Positions 43,522-52,456 of a stretch of 64,000 nt of DNA are shown piece after piece; within the stretch, counting starts at the first letter, position 1; every line of letters starts with the position of its first letter. The notes below the pieces were generated by a model, which ran no database searches, had not been told where the DNA came from, and saw only the letters and a list, made by a program, of their open reading frames with translations. The translations under genes and the position numbers were made by a program. Source of the stretch: 66-474 sp050737995 (lineage in GTDB: Bacteria > Pseudomonadota > Gammaproteobacteria > Xanthomonadales > Rhodanobacteraceae); the NCBI GenBank assembly GCA_050737995.1, contig JBOHYR010000066.1:1-64000 (forward strand), given 5' to 3'.

Positions 43522-44639
43522 GCGTTGGATCCCGCCATGCCGCGGGGCTTCCGCAAGGCGTATTGCCTGGCGAACGCCCACGCCGCGCCAACGAACACCG
43601 GCAACAGAATCCACCACATGCCGACGGGCGCGGGCAATCTGCCGCTCGCGATGAATTCGCGACCGAAGGTCATCATATCCATCATGATCAGGTACGCGAG
43701 CACCCCGATAAGGATGCGCCCAACCGGTGAACTGCGCGGTGCCTGGCGCGACATCGGCAACGCCAGCATGGCCAGCACGATGAGTCCGAACGGCACCGCG
43801 ATGCGCCATTGCAGTTCGGCGCGTGCCGCGGAGTCGGGATCGCCGATCAGCGATGCCGTAGTGCGCAGGCTTTCGGGATCGGTTTCACCGCTGTCGTCTG
43901 TTGGCTGCGACAGCGCGATGTCGTTGCGCTGGAATTTCATCAATCGCCAGTTGTCCTGACCGAGGCGGATGTCGTAGCGATGGCCATCGTGAAGCGCGAT
44001 GAAACGATTGTCCTCCTGCCCCTCGTGATACAGATCGCCATGGTCAGCGACGATCACATTGATGCTGACCACGCCGTCCTTGCCAGTCTGTTCGCTCGAG
44101 ACGAAGAGCTTGCCGAGACGCGTGCCGTCCGGACTCACGCTATTTGCGAACAGGATGCCTCCGCGGCCGGACAGACTCGTGAACTGGCCAGCCTCCAGCC
44201 CCGCCGCGATCACCGAACGGTTGGCCTGGTCGATCTCGGCATTGGATGCGCGCGCTGCGAGCGGCCCCAACCACAACGACACCAGCGCCACCACGGCCGC
44301 CGTGCCTACGGCGAAGATCGCGGCTGGCTTCAGCAAACCCCTGGGCCCGAATCCGGATGCCGACAACACATGCATCTCGCTGTCCCGGTACATCCGCCCA
44401 AGCGCCAGCAAGATGCCAAGGAACATCGCCATCGGCAGGAGCGCCTGCAGGGTGTTGACCAGATTCAGGCCCAACACCGTGAACATGATCGCGCCGGGCA
44501 GGCGGCCGGTTGCCACCTTGTTGACGATGTCCGCGAAAGTGCTGCCGGTGAAAATCACCAGCAGCACCACGGTGGCCGCCAGGGTGCCGTACAGGAATTC
44601 GCGCAGGATGTAACGGTCGAGGATGGTAAAACGCGGCAT
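43518..44639 (-). CDS. lptF: LPS export ABC transporter permease LptF
   Basis: A 373-residue permease starting MPRFTILDRYILREFLYGTLAATVVLLVIFTGSTFADIVNKVATGRLPG. It has the usual LQALLPMAMFLGILLALGRMYRDSEMHVLSASGFG coupling segment, a periplasmic domain, and WRIAVPFGLIVLAMLALPMSRQAPRSSPVGRILIGVLAYL. It forms LptB2FG with LptG. It is divergent from pepA by 79 bases, the same arrangement as in many gammaproteobacteria. Confidence 0.97.
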   Translation of the reverse strand: MPRFTILDRYILREFLYGTLAATVVLLVIFTGSTFADIVNKVATGRLPGAIMFTVLGLNLVNTLQALLPMAMFLGILLALGRMYRDSEMHVLSASGFGPRGLLKPAAIFAVGTAAVVALVSLWLGPLAARASNAEIDQANRSVIAAGLEAGQFTSLSGRGGILFANSVSPDGTRLGKLFVSSEQTGKDGVVSINVIVADHGDLYHEGQEDNRFIALHDGHRYDIRLGQDNWRLMKFQRNDIALSQPTDDSGETDPESLRTTASLIGDPDSAARAELQWRIAVPFGLIVLAMLALPMSRQAPRSSPVGRILIGVLAYLIMMDMMTFGREFIASGRLPAPVGMWWILLPVFVGAAWAFARQYALRKPRGMAGSNA

Positions 44640-44718
44640 CGGCTAGACTGGCAGGCTTTGCAGAGCGCAAGTGTAGTGGCTCGCGCCCGCTTGCCCGGCC
44701 ATCGAGGAATCAATCGTC

Positions 44719-46194
44719 ATGCTTGAATTCAGCCTGAGTTCCGCAGCCGCTGACACTTCGGATACGCCCTGTGCCGTAGTGGGCGTCTTCGAAGAAGTGC
44801 CATCGCCGGCCGCTGCTGCGATTGATGCCGCGAGTGGCGGGGCCGTTGCCCGTTTACGGGAATCGGGCGACTTCACCGGCAAGACCGGGACGACACTGGT
44901 GCTGCACGGGCTCACGGATGTCGCGGCTCCGCGCGTGATGCTGGTGGGGTTGGGTTCCGAAGACGATTTTGATGCGCAGGCCTTCCAACGTGCCTGCAGC
45001 GAGGCCGGAAAAGCACTGAAGCGCATGCCTGTCATGAGCGCTTGTGCATGGTTGCCGCAACTCGACGTGCAAGGGCGTGACCTCGACTGGCGCGTACGCA
45101 TCTGCGCACTGGCGATCGATCATGCGTGCTTTCGTTACACGGCGACCCTCAACCGGGTCAACGGCGATGTTCATCGTCTGAAGAAACTGGAACTGGCGGC
45201 TGGTGACGATGCGGAAGACGGACTGGAACAGGCGCGTGCCATCGCGAGAGGCGTCGCGTTCGCGCGCGAGCTCGGTTGCCTGCCGCCGAACCTGTGCACG
45301 CCGACCCACATCGCCGCGCAGGCGAAGACGATCGCCGACGAACATCCGGGTGTCGCGCTGGAAGTGCTGGAACGCGAGGACATGCAGAAGCTCGGCATGG
45401 GTGCGCTGCTGGCGGTGTCGTCCGGCGCCGCGACGCCGCCCAAGCTGATCGTGTTGCAGTATCAGGGGGCGGGTGACGCCAAGCCCTATGCGCTGGTCGG
45501 CAAGGGTGTCACGTTCGATACCGGTGGCATGAACCTCAAGCCCACCGGTTCCATGGAAGAGATGAAATACGACATGTGCGGCGCGGCCGGGGTCCTGGGC
45601 GCGTTCCTCGCGGCAGTCGAGATGAAACTGCCGATCAACCTGGTGTGTGTCGTACCGTCGGTCGAAAACATGCCGGACGGCGCAGGCTATCGTCCCAGCG
45701 ACGTGCTGCACACCCACGCCGGCATCTCGGTGGAAGTGTTGAACACCGATGCCGAAGGACGCCTGATTCTGTGTGACGCGCTGTCATATACCTGCAAGCG
45801 TTTCCAGCCGCAGGCGCTGGTTGACGCGGCGACGCTGACTGGTGCATGCGTGATCGCATTGGGGGCGCACGCTTCGGGTCTGTTCAGCGCCGACGACGAA
45901 CTGGCTGACGATCTGCTCGCCGCCGGCACCAAATCGCTGGATCGCGCGTGGCGCCTGCCGTTGTGGGACGACTATCGCAATCAGCTCGAATCCGCCTTCG
46001 CAGACATTGCCAACGTCGGTGGCAAGAGTGCCGGCGCGGTCACCGCCGCGTTGTTCCTGTCGCGCTTCACCGAAGGCACGCGCTGGGCGCATCTGGATGT
46101 CGCGGGCACGGCGTGGGTCAGCGGACGCAAGGGTTATGCCACCGGCCGGCCGGTGCCTTTGCTTGCGCAATGGCTGATCGATCACGCGACCTGA
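44719..46194 (+). CDS. pepA: Leucyl aminopeptidase PepA
   Basis: A 491-residue M17 aminopeptidase. The N-terminal domain is followed by the catalytic part: VGKGVTFDTGGMNLKPTGSMEEMKYDMCGAAGVLG with the metal-binding lysine and aspartates, and the signature NTDAEGRL at residues 342-349. It removes N-terminal residues from peptides with two metal ions. In E. coli it also binds DNA as an accessory factor for Xer recombination, which is notable because xerD is 3 kb away. The ATG at 44719 opens the standard N-terminus. Confidence 0.97.
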   Translation: MLEFSLSSAAADTSDTPCAVVGVFEEVPSPAAAAIDAASGGAVARLRESGDFTGKTGTTLVLHGLTDVAAPRVMLVGLGSEDDFDAQAFQRACSEAGKALKRMPVMSACAWLPQLDVQGRDLDWRVRICALAIDHACFRYTATLNRVNGDVHRLKKLELAAGDDAEDGLEQARAIARGVAFARELGCLPPNLCTPTHIAAQAKTIADEHPGVALEVLEREDMQKLGMGALLAVSSGAATPPKLIVLQYQGAGDAKPYALVGKGVTFDTGGMNLKPTGSMEEMKYDMCGAAGVLGAFLAAVEMKLPINLVCVVPSVENMPDGAGYRPSDVLHTHAGISVEVLNTDAEGRLILCDALSYTCKRFQPQALVDAATLTGACVIALGAHASGLFSADDELADDLLAAGTKSLDRAWRLPLWDDYRNQLESAFADIANVGGKSAGAVTAALFLSRFTEGTRWAHLDVAGTAWVSGRKGYATGRPVPLLAQWLIDHAT

Positions 46195-46574
46195 TTGCTT
46201 CCTTGGGTATGAGAAACGTAGTAAATGCCTTCTGTCGTTTGGTTGTACAGGTTCAGACCGGTACCCTCGTCGTCGGCCCACAATCGTCCGTCGCGATCGA
46301 CCAGCACGGCCGAGATGTCGTTGGCGGGCAACGATGCGGATAGTTTCGGGTCGTGGCGGAAGACCTGGAATTCCCGGCTGTCGTAGCGCACCAGCCCACC
46401 GTGGGTTCCGATCCAGAGGTAGCCCGCGAGGTCCTGGGTGACGACATAGACGTCCGCCGACGGCAGGCCGTCGGCCACGCCGTAGCTGCGGAAGGTCGGT
46501 GTGGGCGGTACGCCGGTTGCGGCGGGCACCGCGCCGCTCGCCAAGGCTCCCGCCAGCAACAATGCATCCAGCAT
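46182..46574 (-). pseudogene. Truncated two-component-regulator propeller (Reg_prop) sensor remnant
   Basis: A 130-codon frame with a signal-peptide-like start (MLDALLLAGALASGAVPAATG) and two Reg_prop-type beta-propeller repeats: SADVYVVTQDLAGYLWIGTHGGLVRYDSREFQVF and NDISAVLVDRDGRLWADDEGTGLNLYN. Full-length sensors of this kind continue for 600-1000 residues with more blades and a kinase or diguanylate cyclase domain. Here the frame ends after about 16 unrelated residues and overlaps the 3' end of pepA by 13 bases. The C-terminus has been lost, probably by deletion. Confidence 0.75.
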
Positions 46575-46678
46575 TTCGCGTCTCCCCACCAACCGGTCTC
46601 CGATAATGCCGCAAATGCGCCAGCCATGCGCGCCGTGCCGGGCTGTGCGACGATGTTTGCGGTGTGAAGGAGGTGGCT

Positions 46679-47314
46679 GTGCGTCGGATTTCGCCATGGT
46701 TGATGGGCTTTGCGTTGTTGGTCGCCGGCACGGCGGTCGCGCATCCGCTCGACTACCGCATCGACACCGTTCATTCGCAGGTGTTGTTCAGCGCAGATCA
46801 TGACGGTTACTCGCGTCCGGTCGGCCGACTCGCCATCGTGCGCGGCTGGCTGCGGTTTGACCCGGACGACTGGGGCGCATCGAAAGTCGTCGCCGACATC
46901 GACACCACCTCTGCCGATCTCGGCGACAAGGAGTGGGATGCCGCAGTCACCGGGCACAATTTCCTCGATGCCGGAGCGTTCCCGCTCGCGCATTTCGAGA
47001 GCGAGTCGGTGACGAAGACGGGAGACGGCACGGGAGTGCTCGATGGCAAGCTGACGCTACGCGGTGTCACGCTACCTGTGAAGGTCCATTTCACCGTCAA
47101 CCGGGTCGGCATGACCTTGTTCGGTTTCGAGACCATCGCGGGTTTTTCGGGGCATGCCGAGCTCGACCGCACGAAGTTCGGCATGACAGCGTTTCCGAAA
47201 GCGGTCGGTACCCGGGTAACGATTCGTCTGGAAATCGAGGCGAAGCTGGATCGCGATGCCGAGCGCGATTATCTGCAGAAAGGGGGGAAAGCGCGTGCGG
47301 CTGCGCAGCACTGA
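46679..47314 (+). CDS. YceI-family periplasmic protein (first copy)
   Basis: A 211-residue exported protein. A signal peptide of about 21 residues (RRISPWLMGFALLVAGTAVA) precedes the YceI lipocalin-like fold: PLDYRIDTVHSQVLFSADHDGYSRPVGRL, ADIDTTSADLGDKEWDAAVTGHNFLDAGAFPLAHFES, and GKLTLRGVTLPVKVHFTVNR. YceI proteins bind isoprenoid quinones or lipids in the periplasm. The GTG at 46679 follows a near-perfect AAGGAGGT ribosome-binding site. The gene overlaps the next by 20 bases. Confidence 0.9.
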   Translation: MRRISPWLMGFALLVAGTAVAHPLDYRIDTVHSQVLFSADHDGYSRPVGRLAIVRGWLRFDPDDWGASKVVADIDTTSADLGDKEWDAAVTGHNFLDAGAFPLAHFESESVTKTGDGTGVLDGKLTLRGVTLPVKVHFTVNRVGMTLFGFETIAGFSGHAELDRTKFGMTAFPKAVGTRVTIRLEIEAKLDRDAERDYLQKGGKARAAAQH

Positions 47315-47864
47315 TACGGGCTGGGGCGTGCCGATGCGCGCTTTCCATTGGCTGATCGCGATATTGATCCTCGCCCAGGCGATCATCGGCCTGACGATGG
47401 TGGGCATGGGATTGACGCCCGCCAAGGTGCGGGTATTCGCACTCCACAAGTCGATCGGGATCACCATCCTCGCACTGGTGCTGCTCCGGATCGCCTGGCG
47501 TTTGGGGGAACACCGTCCGGGCGATCCGCCGATGACGCCGCGCTGGCAGCGCCGCGCAGCGCACGGGATGCACTTTGCGTTGTACGTATTGATCCTCGCC
47601 ATCCCGCTCAGTGGCTGGTGGTTCAACTCCGCGTCGAACGCGCCACTGGTGTGGTTCGGATTGTTCGAGGTGCCGAGTCTCACCGGTGGGTACGATCCGG
47701 TCTGGAAGCCGCGCGCGCTGTTATTGCACCAGGCCTTGTTCTGGATTCTGGTCGCGTTGCTGGTGGGACATGTCGGCGCGGCTTTGTGGCACCATGTCCG
47801 GCAGCGCGACGATGTGTTGTTGCGAATGCTGCGTGGTGCGCCGAAACGAGGAGGCAAGCGATGA
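47295..47864 (+). CDS. Cytochrome b561-family protein
   Basis: A 189-residue, four-helix cytochrome b561 (CybB type). Helix 1 carries the first haem histidine in PMRAFHWLIAILILAQAIIGLTMVG. Others are in FALHKSIGITILALVLLRIAWRL, HGMHFALYVLILAIPLSGWW, and LLLHQALFWILVALLVGHVGAALWHH. It should move electrons between quinone and periplasmic partners. The GTG at 47295 follows GGGGGGAAA. It is sandwiched between two YceI genes, with a 20-base overlap on the 5' side and ATGA on the 3' side. Confidence 0.9.
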   Translation: MRLRSTDTGWGVPMRAFHWLIAILILAQAIIGLTMVGMGLTPAKVRVFALHKSIGITILALVLLRIAWRLGEHRPGDPPMTPRWQRRAAHGMHFALYVLILAIPLSGWWFNSASNAPLVWFGLFEVPSLTGGYDPVWKPRALLLHQALFWILVALLVGHVGAALWHHVRQRDDVLLRMLRGAPKRGGKR

Positions 47865-48424
47865 GATGTTGGATAGGCCGGGTCGGCATGTTTGCGGTCG
47901 CGCTGATTGCGGCGCCCGCGCTGGCGCAGACGTGGCAGGTCGATCCCACGCACAGCACGCTTGCGTTCACCAACACGTATCAAGACGTTCAATACATGGG
48001 GCAATTCCGCCGCTTCACGGCAGCGATCGACTACGACCCGGCTGATCTCGCCCACGCAAAGTTCGATGTCACGGTCGACATCGCCAGCCTCGATACGCAG
48101 AACAGCGAGCGCGACCACGCAGCGCTGAGCGCGGATTTCTTCGACACCACGAAGTTTCCGCGCGCGCACTTCGTCACGGCAGATTTCCGAAACGGGCCAC
48201 ACGGTGAAGTGCTGGCCGACGGCACACTGATCCTGCGTGGTGTCAGCCGCCCGGTGACACTTGTCGTGAAGTTCGCGCCGCACGGCGACACCGCAACCCT
48301 GGATGTGAGTACGCAACTAAAACGCCTCGATTTCGGGATCGGGGCGGGTCAATGGGCCGACACATCGATGATCGGCAATGGCGTCGCCGTGCACGGCCAC
48401 CTGTTGCTGACGGCAAAACCATGA
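47861..48424 (+). CDS. YceI-family periplasmic protein (second copy)
   Basis: A 187-residue exported YceI protein. The signal peptide is MRCWIGRVGMFAVALIAAPALA, followed by QTWQVDPTHSTLAFTNTYQDVQYMGQFRRF, DVTVDIASLDTQNSERDHAALSADFFDTTKFPRAHFVT and GTLILRGVSRPVTLVVKFA. It differs clearly from the first copy, so it is not a recent duplicate. The start overlaps the cytochrome b561 stop as ATGA. A GAGGAGG ribosome-binding site lies inside the cytochrome gene. Confidence 0.92.
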   Translation: MRCWIGRVGMFAVALIAAPALAQTWQVDPTHSTLAFTNTYQDVQYMGQFRRFTAAIDYDPADLAHAKFDVTVDIASLDTQNSERDHAALSADFFDTTKFPRAHFVTADFRNGPHGEVLADGTLILRGVSRPVTLVVKFAPHGDTATLDVSTQLKRLDFGIGAGQWADTSMIGNGVAVHGHLLLTAKP

Positions 48425-48469
48425 AACGCGAGTCTTAGGAGCCGGTCGGTAAATCAGGATCGGTATGCC

Positions 48470-48491
48470 CGTCATTCCGGCGGGCGCCGGC
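48470..48491. repeat. Half copy of the CGTCATTCCG repeat
   Basis: CCCGTCATTCCGGCGGGCGCCGG lies in the convergent gap between the second yceI and the glutaredoxin-like gene. Its CGGCGGGCGCCGG part can fold on itself. The matching right arm CGGAATGACG is absent. Confidence 0.45.
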
Positions 48492-48492
48492 A

Positions 48493-48729
48493 TCAATCGG
48501 TCACGCCGATGAACTCACGTAATGCCGCTGCATCGAATGGCCAGTCGAGTTCGCGTCCGGTATCCCCGTCGCGCAGCACTGGCACCCGGATGCCGTAGCG
48601 CGCTTCCAGTTCGGCATCGCCATCGATCCACACGCCCTCGAAATCCGGCGCCCGTACTGTTGCCAGCAGCGCGATGGCTTCGTCACACAGCTTGCAGTCA
48701 TCGCTTTGGTAGAGCGTAAGGCGGTACAA
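48493..48729 (-). CDS. Glutaredoxin-like thioredoxin-fold protein
   Basis: A 78-residue single-domain protein with LTLYQSDDCKLCDEAIALLATV (C-x2-C redox pair), VWIDGDAELEARYGIRVPVLRD with the cis-proline, and a short C-terminal helix. This is the DUF836/glutaredoxin-like group, and the partner is unknown. The ATG at 48729 is directly before the first strand. It is convergent with the yceI operon. Confidence 0.85.
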   Translation of the reverse strand: MYRLTLYQSDDCKLCDEAIALLATVRAPDFEGVWIDGDAELEARYGIRVPVLRDGDTGRELDWPFDAAALREFIGVTD

Positions 48730-48859
48730 TTGGTGTTCACCGAGTGGCGGGCAGAAGTTGGAGCATAACGCCTGCGATTGCTACCGGGCTGGGTTCGCAC
48801 TCAATCCTGCGCTATCTGGAAATGAGCGCAGATCGCTTCCGGCGGGTGACGACCGCGGT

Positions 48860-50037
48860 TCAGCGTTGCGTCGCCGTGTCCCCGCCCGTGTGTCCGGAGG
48901 GTGTCCACGCGGTAAAAACATCCGGGCCGAACACCGGAACGCTGTCCGATTGCGCATAACCGAGATACGGCAGGCCGAACCACTGCTCGACACTGCGCAG
49001 CGTCGAGTAGTGTTTGTAGGGCTGGCTGGAAACCGTCCCCGGCTTGACGAAGGGTGACAGCACCAGGGCACCGATGCGCCCGCCGCCGGGGCCGCGTCTG
49101 CCGGGCTTGGGCCCGCCGGGAAGAGGCTGTTCGCCACAGCAGGCGGTGGTGTCGGCGGTGTCGCTTTCGTCGAACGTTATGATGAGGATGCCGTCCTTGC
49201 GGAAGGCCGGTGATGCGATGATCCGCGGTACCCAGGTACGCAGGAACTTGTCGGCCGACGTCAGCCCACCGGGTTCGCCGTTCACGCAAGGCGAGTTGTG
49301 GCCGTCGTGACAAAGATCAGGCGTGACGAACGCGTAGTTCGGGGTTGTCGCGACTTGCTGTAGATCCCGCTGAAGATTTTTATTGGCACGAGATGTTGCT
49401 TGCAGTATGTCGCATCGTCGATGATCGAATGGAAATACACGAACGGATTGTGCTTGTCGGCGTAGCGGTCGGTGGGCGTGGCGGCGTTGGTCCAGTCGAG
49501 GCTGCCGATGACGGCATGCCCGCAGTCCGCGGACTCGCGCATGGGGTCTTTGCCCATGTCCTCCATGTAACCCTTCCACGACAGTCCCGCGTCACTCAAC
49601 TGGTTGGCCACTGTCTTCACGACCGCCGGATAGATGCACCCGCTTCCGGCAAGTTGGCCGTTGGCGTCGAGTTTGCCCGTGGTGGGCGTGAAGTCGTCGT
49701 AGAGATGGCAATCCTCTTGCGTATCACGATTTGGCGCCTGCCCGCTGATCAGTGCAATGTAGTTGTCGAGGCTGTCGTGACCGGTCGCGTAGTACTTGGT
49801 CAGCAGCATGCCTTGTCCGGGCAACGTGTGTGCGAGGTATGGCGCCGGGGATTTGGGTCCGAAGGTGACGTCGAAGGGCTCGTTCTCCAGCACGATCAGA
49901 AACACGTGACGTATCGGCGGGGGTGTCGTCGCGGGAGCGCGCGTGGCCATCACGGCGAGCGGTGGGTCGGCGCACCCTGCCAGCAACATGGTCATCAAAA
50001 GCGCTATGGACCCAAGTGATACCAAAACGCGTTGCAT
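48860..50037 (-). pseudogene. Phosphoesterase/acid phosphatase family lipoprotein, frameshifted
   Basis: The gene is split between two frames. The upstream part starts MQRVLVSLGSIALLMTMLLAGCADPP, a lipoprotein signal with an L-A-G-C lipobox, then IRHVFLIVLENEPFDVTFG, GHDSLDNYIALISGQAPN and a Cys-containing segment up to CKQHLVPIK. The downstream part continues NLQRDLQQVATTPNYAFVTPDLCHDGHNSPC, ILIITFDESDTADT, IGALVLSPFVKPG and YSTLRSVEQWFGLPYLGYA. Together these match the phosphoesterase family of acid phosphatases and phospholipase C. The break is at the A5/T5 tract 49377-49381; one extra A would restore about 392 residues. It may be a true mutation or a sequencing indel in a short homopolymer. 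Confidence 0.8.
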
Positions 50038-50107
50038 GGGTTCTCCTTGGGTGGTGGGAAGGCGCAGGAGCGTAGAATAAAGCTTTCCGCGTCCGCATAC
50101 TGTCACC

Positions 50108-51490
50108 ATGGCAGTCAGTGTCTTCGACATCTTCAAGATCGGCATCGGGCCATCGTCCTCGCACACAATCGGACCCATGCGTGCGGCGGCGCGGTTCGTC
50201 GAACGCTGGCTGGTCGAGACGGGCGAGCTGGAACGTGTCACACGCGCAACGGTGGAACTGTTCGGTTCGCTGGCGATGACCGGGCGTGGCCATGGCACCG
50301 ACAAGGCGGTGATTTGCGGCCTCGAAGGCAACTGGCCCGACAAGATCGACCCCGATGAGATTCCGGCGGTGCTGGGACGGGTGCGTGGCGACAAGCGTAT
50401 CCGCTTGCACGACAGCCACGAAATCGACTTCGATGAAAAGCACGATCTCTTGTTCAACAAGCGCCAGAAGCTGCCATACCATGTCAACGGCATGCGCTAC
50501 ACCGCGTACGACGCGAGCGGCGAGATCATCGTCACGCGCGATTACTACTCGGTGGGCGGCGGTTTCGTGGTCAATGTCGATGAGGCAGCGGCCGATCGCA
50601 TCGTTGCCGACGCCACACCGCTTCCGTATCCGTTCCATTCCGGCGATGGACTGATTGCCTTGTGCGAGCAACATGCCATGAGCATCGCGCAACTGATGCT
50701 GGAAAACGAAAAAGTCTGGCGCGGCGAGGCAGAGATTCGCGCGGGATTGCTGCAAATCTGGAAAGCCATGCAGGATTGCGTCGCACGCGGGTTACGTTCG
50801 CCCGGCGAGTTGCCGGGCGGCCTCCACGTCAAGCGCCGTGCGCCCGCGATGGCTGCCGAGTTGAGGGACAAACCCGAGGACGCGTTGAAGGACCCGCTCA
50901 CGGTGCTGGACTGGGTGAACCTTTATGCGCTGGCCATCAATGAGGAAAACGCTGCGGGTGGGCGCGTCGTGACGGCGCCGACCAATGGCGCAGCCGGCAT
51001 CGTGCCCGCGGTGCTGCATTACTACGATCGTTTTTCCCCCAAATCGAACGAACAGGGGGTGATCGATTTCCTGCTCACCGCCGGCGCGATCGGGATTCTC
51101 TACAAGGAAAATGCGTCCATCAGTGGCGCCGAGGTCGGCTGTCAGGGCGAAGTCGGCGTCGCCTGTTCGATGGCCGCCGGTGGCTTGGTGGCCGCACTTG
51201 GCGGCAGCGTCCACCAGATCGAGAACGCCGCCGAGATCGGCATGGAACACAACCTCGGGCTGACCTGCGATCCGATCGGTGGGCTGGTGCAGATTCCGTG
51301 CATCGAGCGCAACGCGATGGGTTCGGTCAAAGCCATCAACGCGCAGCGCATGGCCATGAAGAGCGACGGCAAGCACCGCGTCTCGCTGGACAGGGTCATC
51401 AAGACCATGCGCGACACCGGCCGCGACATGAAGGACAAGTACAAGGAAACCAGTCGCGGTGGGTTGGCAGTCAACGTGATTGAGTGCTGA
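50108..51490 (+). CDS. sdaA: L-serine ammonia-lyase (single-chain SdaA)
   Basis: A 460-residue iron-sulfur serine deaminase. It has the beta-domain start AVSVFDIFKIGIGPSSSHTIGPMRAA, the middle GGGFVV region, and the alpha domain with NEENAAGGRVVTAPTNGAAGIVPAVLHYY. The cluster cysteines fall within GAEVGCQGEVGVACSMAAGG and LGLTCDPIGGLVQIPCIERNA. It converts serine to pyruvate and ammonia, feeding pyruvate dehydrogenase. It is divergent from the phosphatase gene. The [4Fe-4S] cluster is oxygen sensitive in E. coli. Confidence 0.96.
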   Translation: MAVSVFDIFKIGIGPSSSHTIGPMRAAARFVERWLVETGELERVTRATVELFGSLAMTGRGHGTDKAVICGLEGNWPDKIDPDEIPAVLGRVRGDKRIRLHDSHEIDFDEKHDLLFNKRQKLPYHVNGMRYTAYDASGEIIVTRDYYSVGGGFVVNVDEAAADRIVADATPLPYPFHSGDGLIALCEQHAMSIAQLMLENEKVWRGEAEIRAGLLQIWKAMQDCVARGLRSPGELPGGLHVKRRAPAMAAELRDKPEDALKDPLTVLDWVNLYALAINEENAAGGRVVTAPTNGAAGIVPAVLHYYDRFSPKSNEQGVIDFLLTAGAIGILYKENASISGAEVGCQGEVGVACSMAAGGLVAALGGSVHQIENAAEIGMEHNLGLTCDPIGGLVQIPCIERNAMGSVKAINAQRMAMKSDGKHRVSLDRVIKTMRDTGRDMKDKYKETSRGGLAVNVIEC

Positions 51491-51523
51491 GCGCTTATTT
51501 GGCTTCGATTCGGCTCAACCGGC

Positions 51524-52456
51524 CTATTTTTGTTTGACCAGCCAGATTCCCAACCCTTGGGCATTCAACTCGATGTCCATTCCGATCAATTCGTCCAGCC
51601 GCGCGGCATCGCCGAGCCAGCCATGGCGCGTGGCGCGGCGCGCGTACAGCTCGCGCAAGCCTTGCCTCAGCGCCGAATGACGCAGGTCGCCGCATTCATT
51701 GGCAACCAGCGAGATGGCGACCATGGCGTCGATCTGCTCGTGCAGGTCGTTGCCTAGGCGGTTGACGTCCTCGATTCGGCCGAAGTGGGTGGGGTAGATT
51801 GCTGGCGGTTCGAGTGTCAGCAGGCGGTCGATGGAGTGGTGCAGGGCATCGGGATCGAATTGCACGGGTGAGGTGGTCGGCAGGATGAAGGGTCCGTTGT
51901 CGGTGTCGAATTCGCGGTAGGACAGGCCGAAGGTGTCGCCGCTGAAGATGCATCCGGAAGCCGCATCGTGGATCGCGTTGTGATGGCGCGCGTGGCCCGG
52001 GGTGTCCAGACACGTCAGTCTGCGGCCCACCAGATCCACGACGTGTCCATCGGGTGCCTCGACCACCCGTTCGGCCGGAACCGGGCGGATGCCACCGTAG
52101 CTGTGCTGCATCTCCTCTTCGCCGTACACCGCAGTGGCCCCGGCCCACAGCTTCGACGGGTCGATCATGTGGCGAGCGCCGCGCGGATGCACTACTAAGC
52201 GCGCGTTGGTCAGTTGTGCCATCAGCTCGCCGGCGCCGCCCGCGTGATCCAGGTGCACGTGGGTCAGGATCAGCCAGTCGACCGCGCCGGGTTCAAGACC
52301 CGCGGCGCCCAGCGCGTCGAGCAGGCGCGGTACCGAATGCCGGGTGCCACAGTCGATGAATGCCGCGCGTCCTTTCTCGATCAGCAGATAGGCGGCGTCG
52401 AACACGGGACGCTGAAACCCGGTGTCGATGGTGCGGATGCCGTACTCTTCGGTCAT
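51524..52456 (-). CDS. Metallo-beta-lactamase-fold hydrolase
   Basis: A 310-residue MBL-fold protein. The metal site is THVHLDHAGG, with further ligands in GHARHHNAIHD and FSGDTFGLSYREFD, and THFGRIED near residue 220. It begins GIRTIDTGFQRPVFDAAYLLIEKGRAAFIDCGTRHSVPRLLDALG. The family is broad (glyoxalase II-like, lactonases, quorum quenching), so the substrate is unknown. The ATG at 52456 is chosen over 52525 because the conserved domain starts 6 residues later. It converges on sdaA. Confidence 0.87.
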   Translation of the reverse strand: MTEEYGIRTIDTGFQRPVFDAAYLLIEKGRAAFIDCGTRHSVPRLLDALGAAGLEPGAVDWLILTHVHLDHAGGAGELMAQLTNARLVVHPRGARHMIDPSKLWAGATAVYGEEEMQHSYGGIRPVPAERVVEAPDGHVVDLVGRRLTCLDTPGHARHHNAIHDAASGCIFSGDTFGLSYREFDTDNGPFILPTTSPVQFDPDALHHSIDRLLTLEPPAIYPTHFGRIEDVNRLGNDLHEQIDAMVAISLVANECGDLRHSALRQGLRELYARRATRHGWLGDAARLDELIGMDIELNAQGLGIWLVKQK

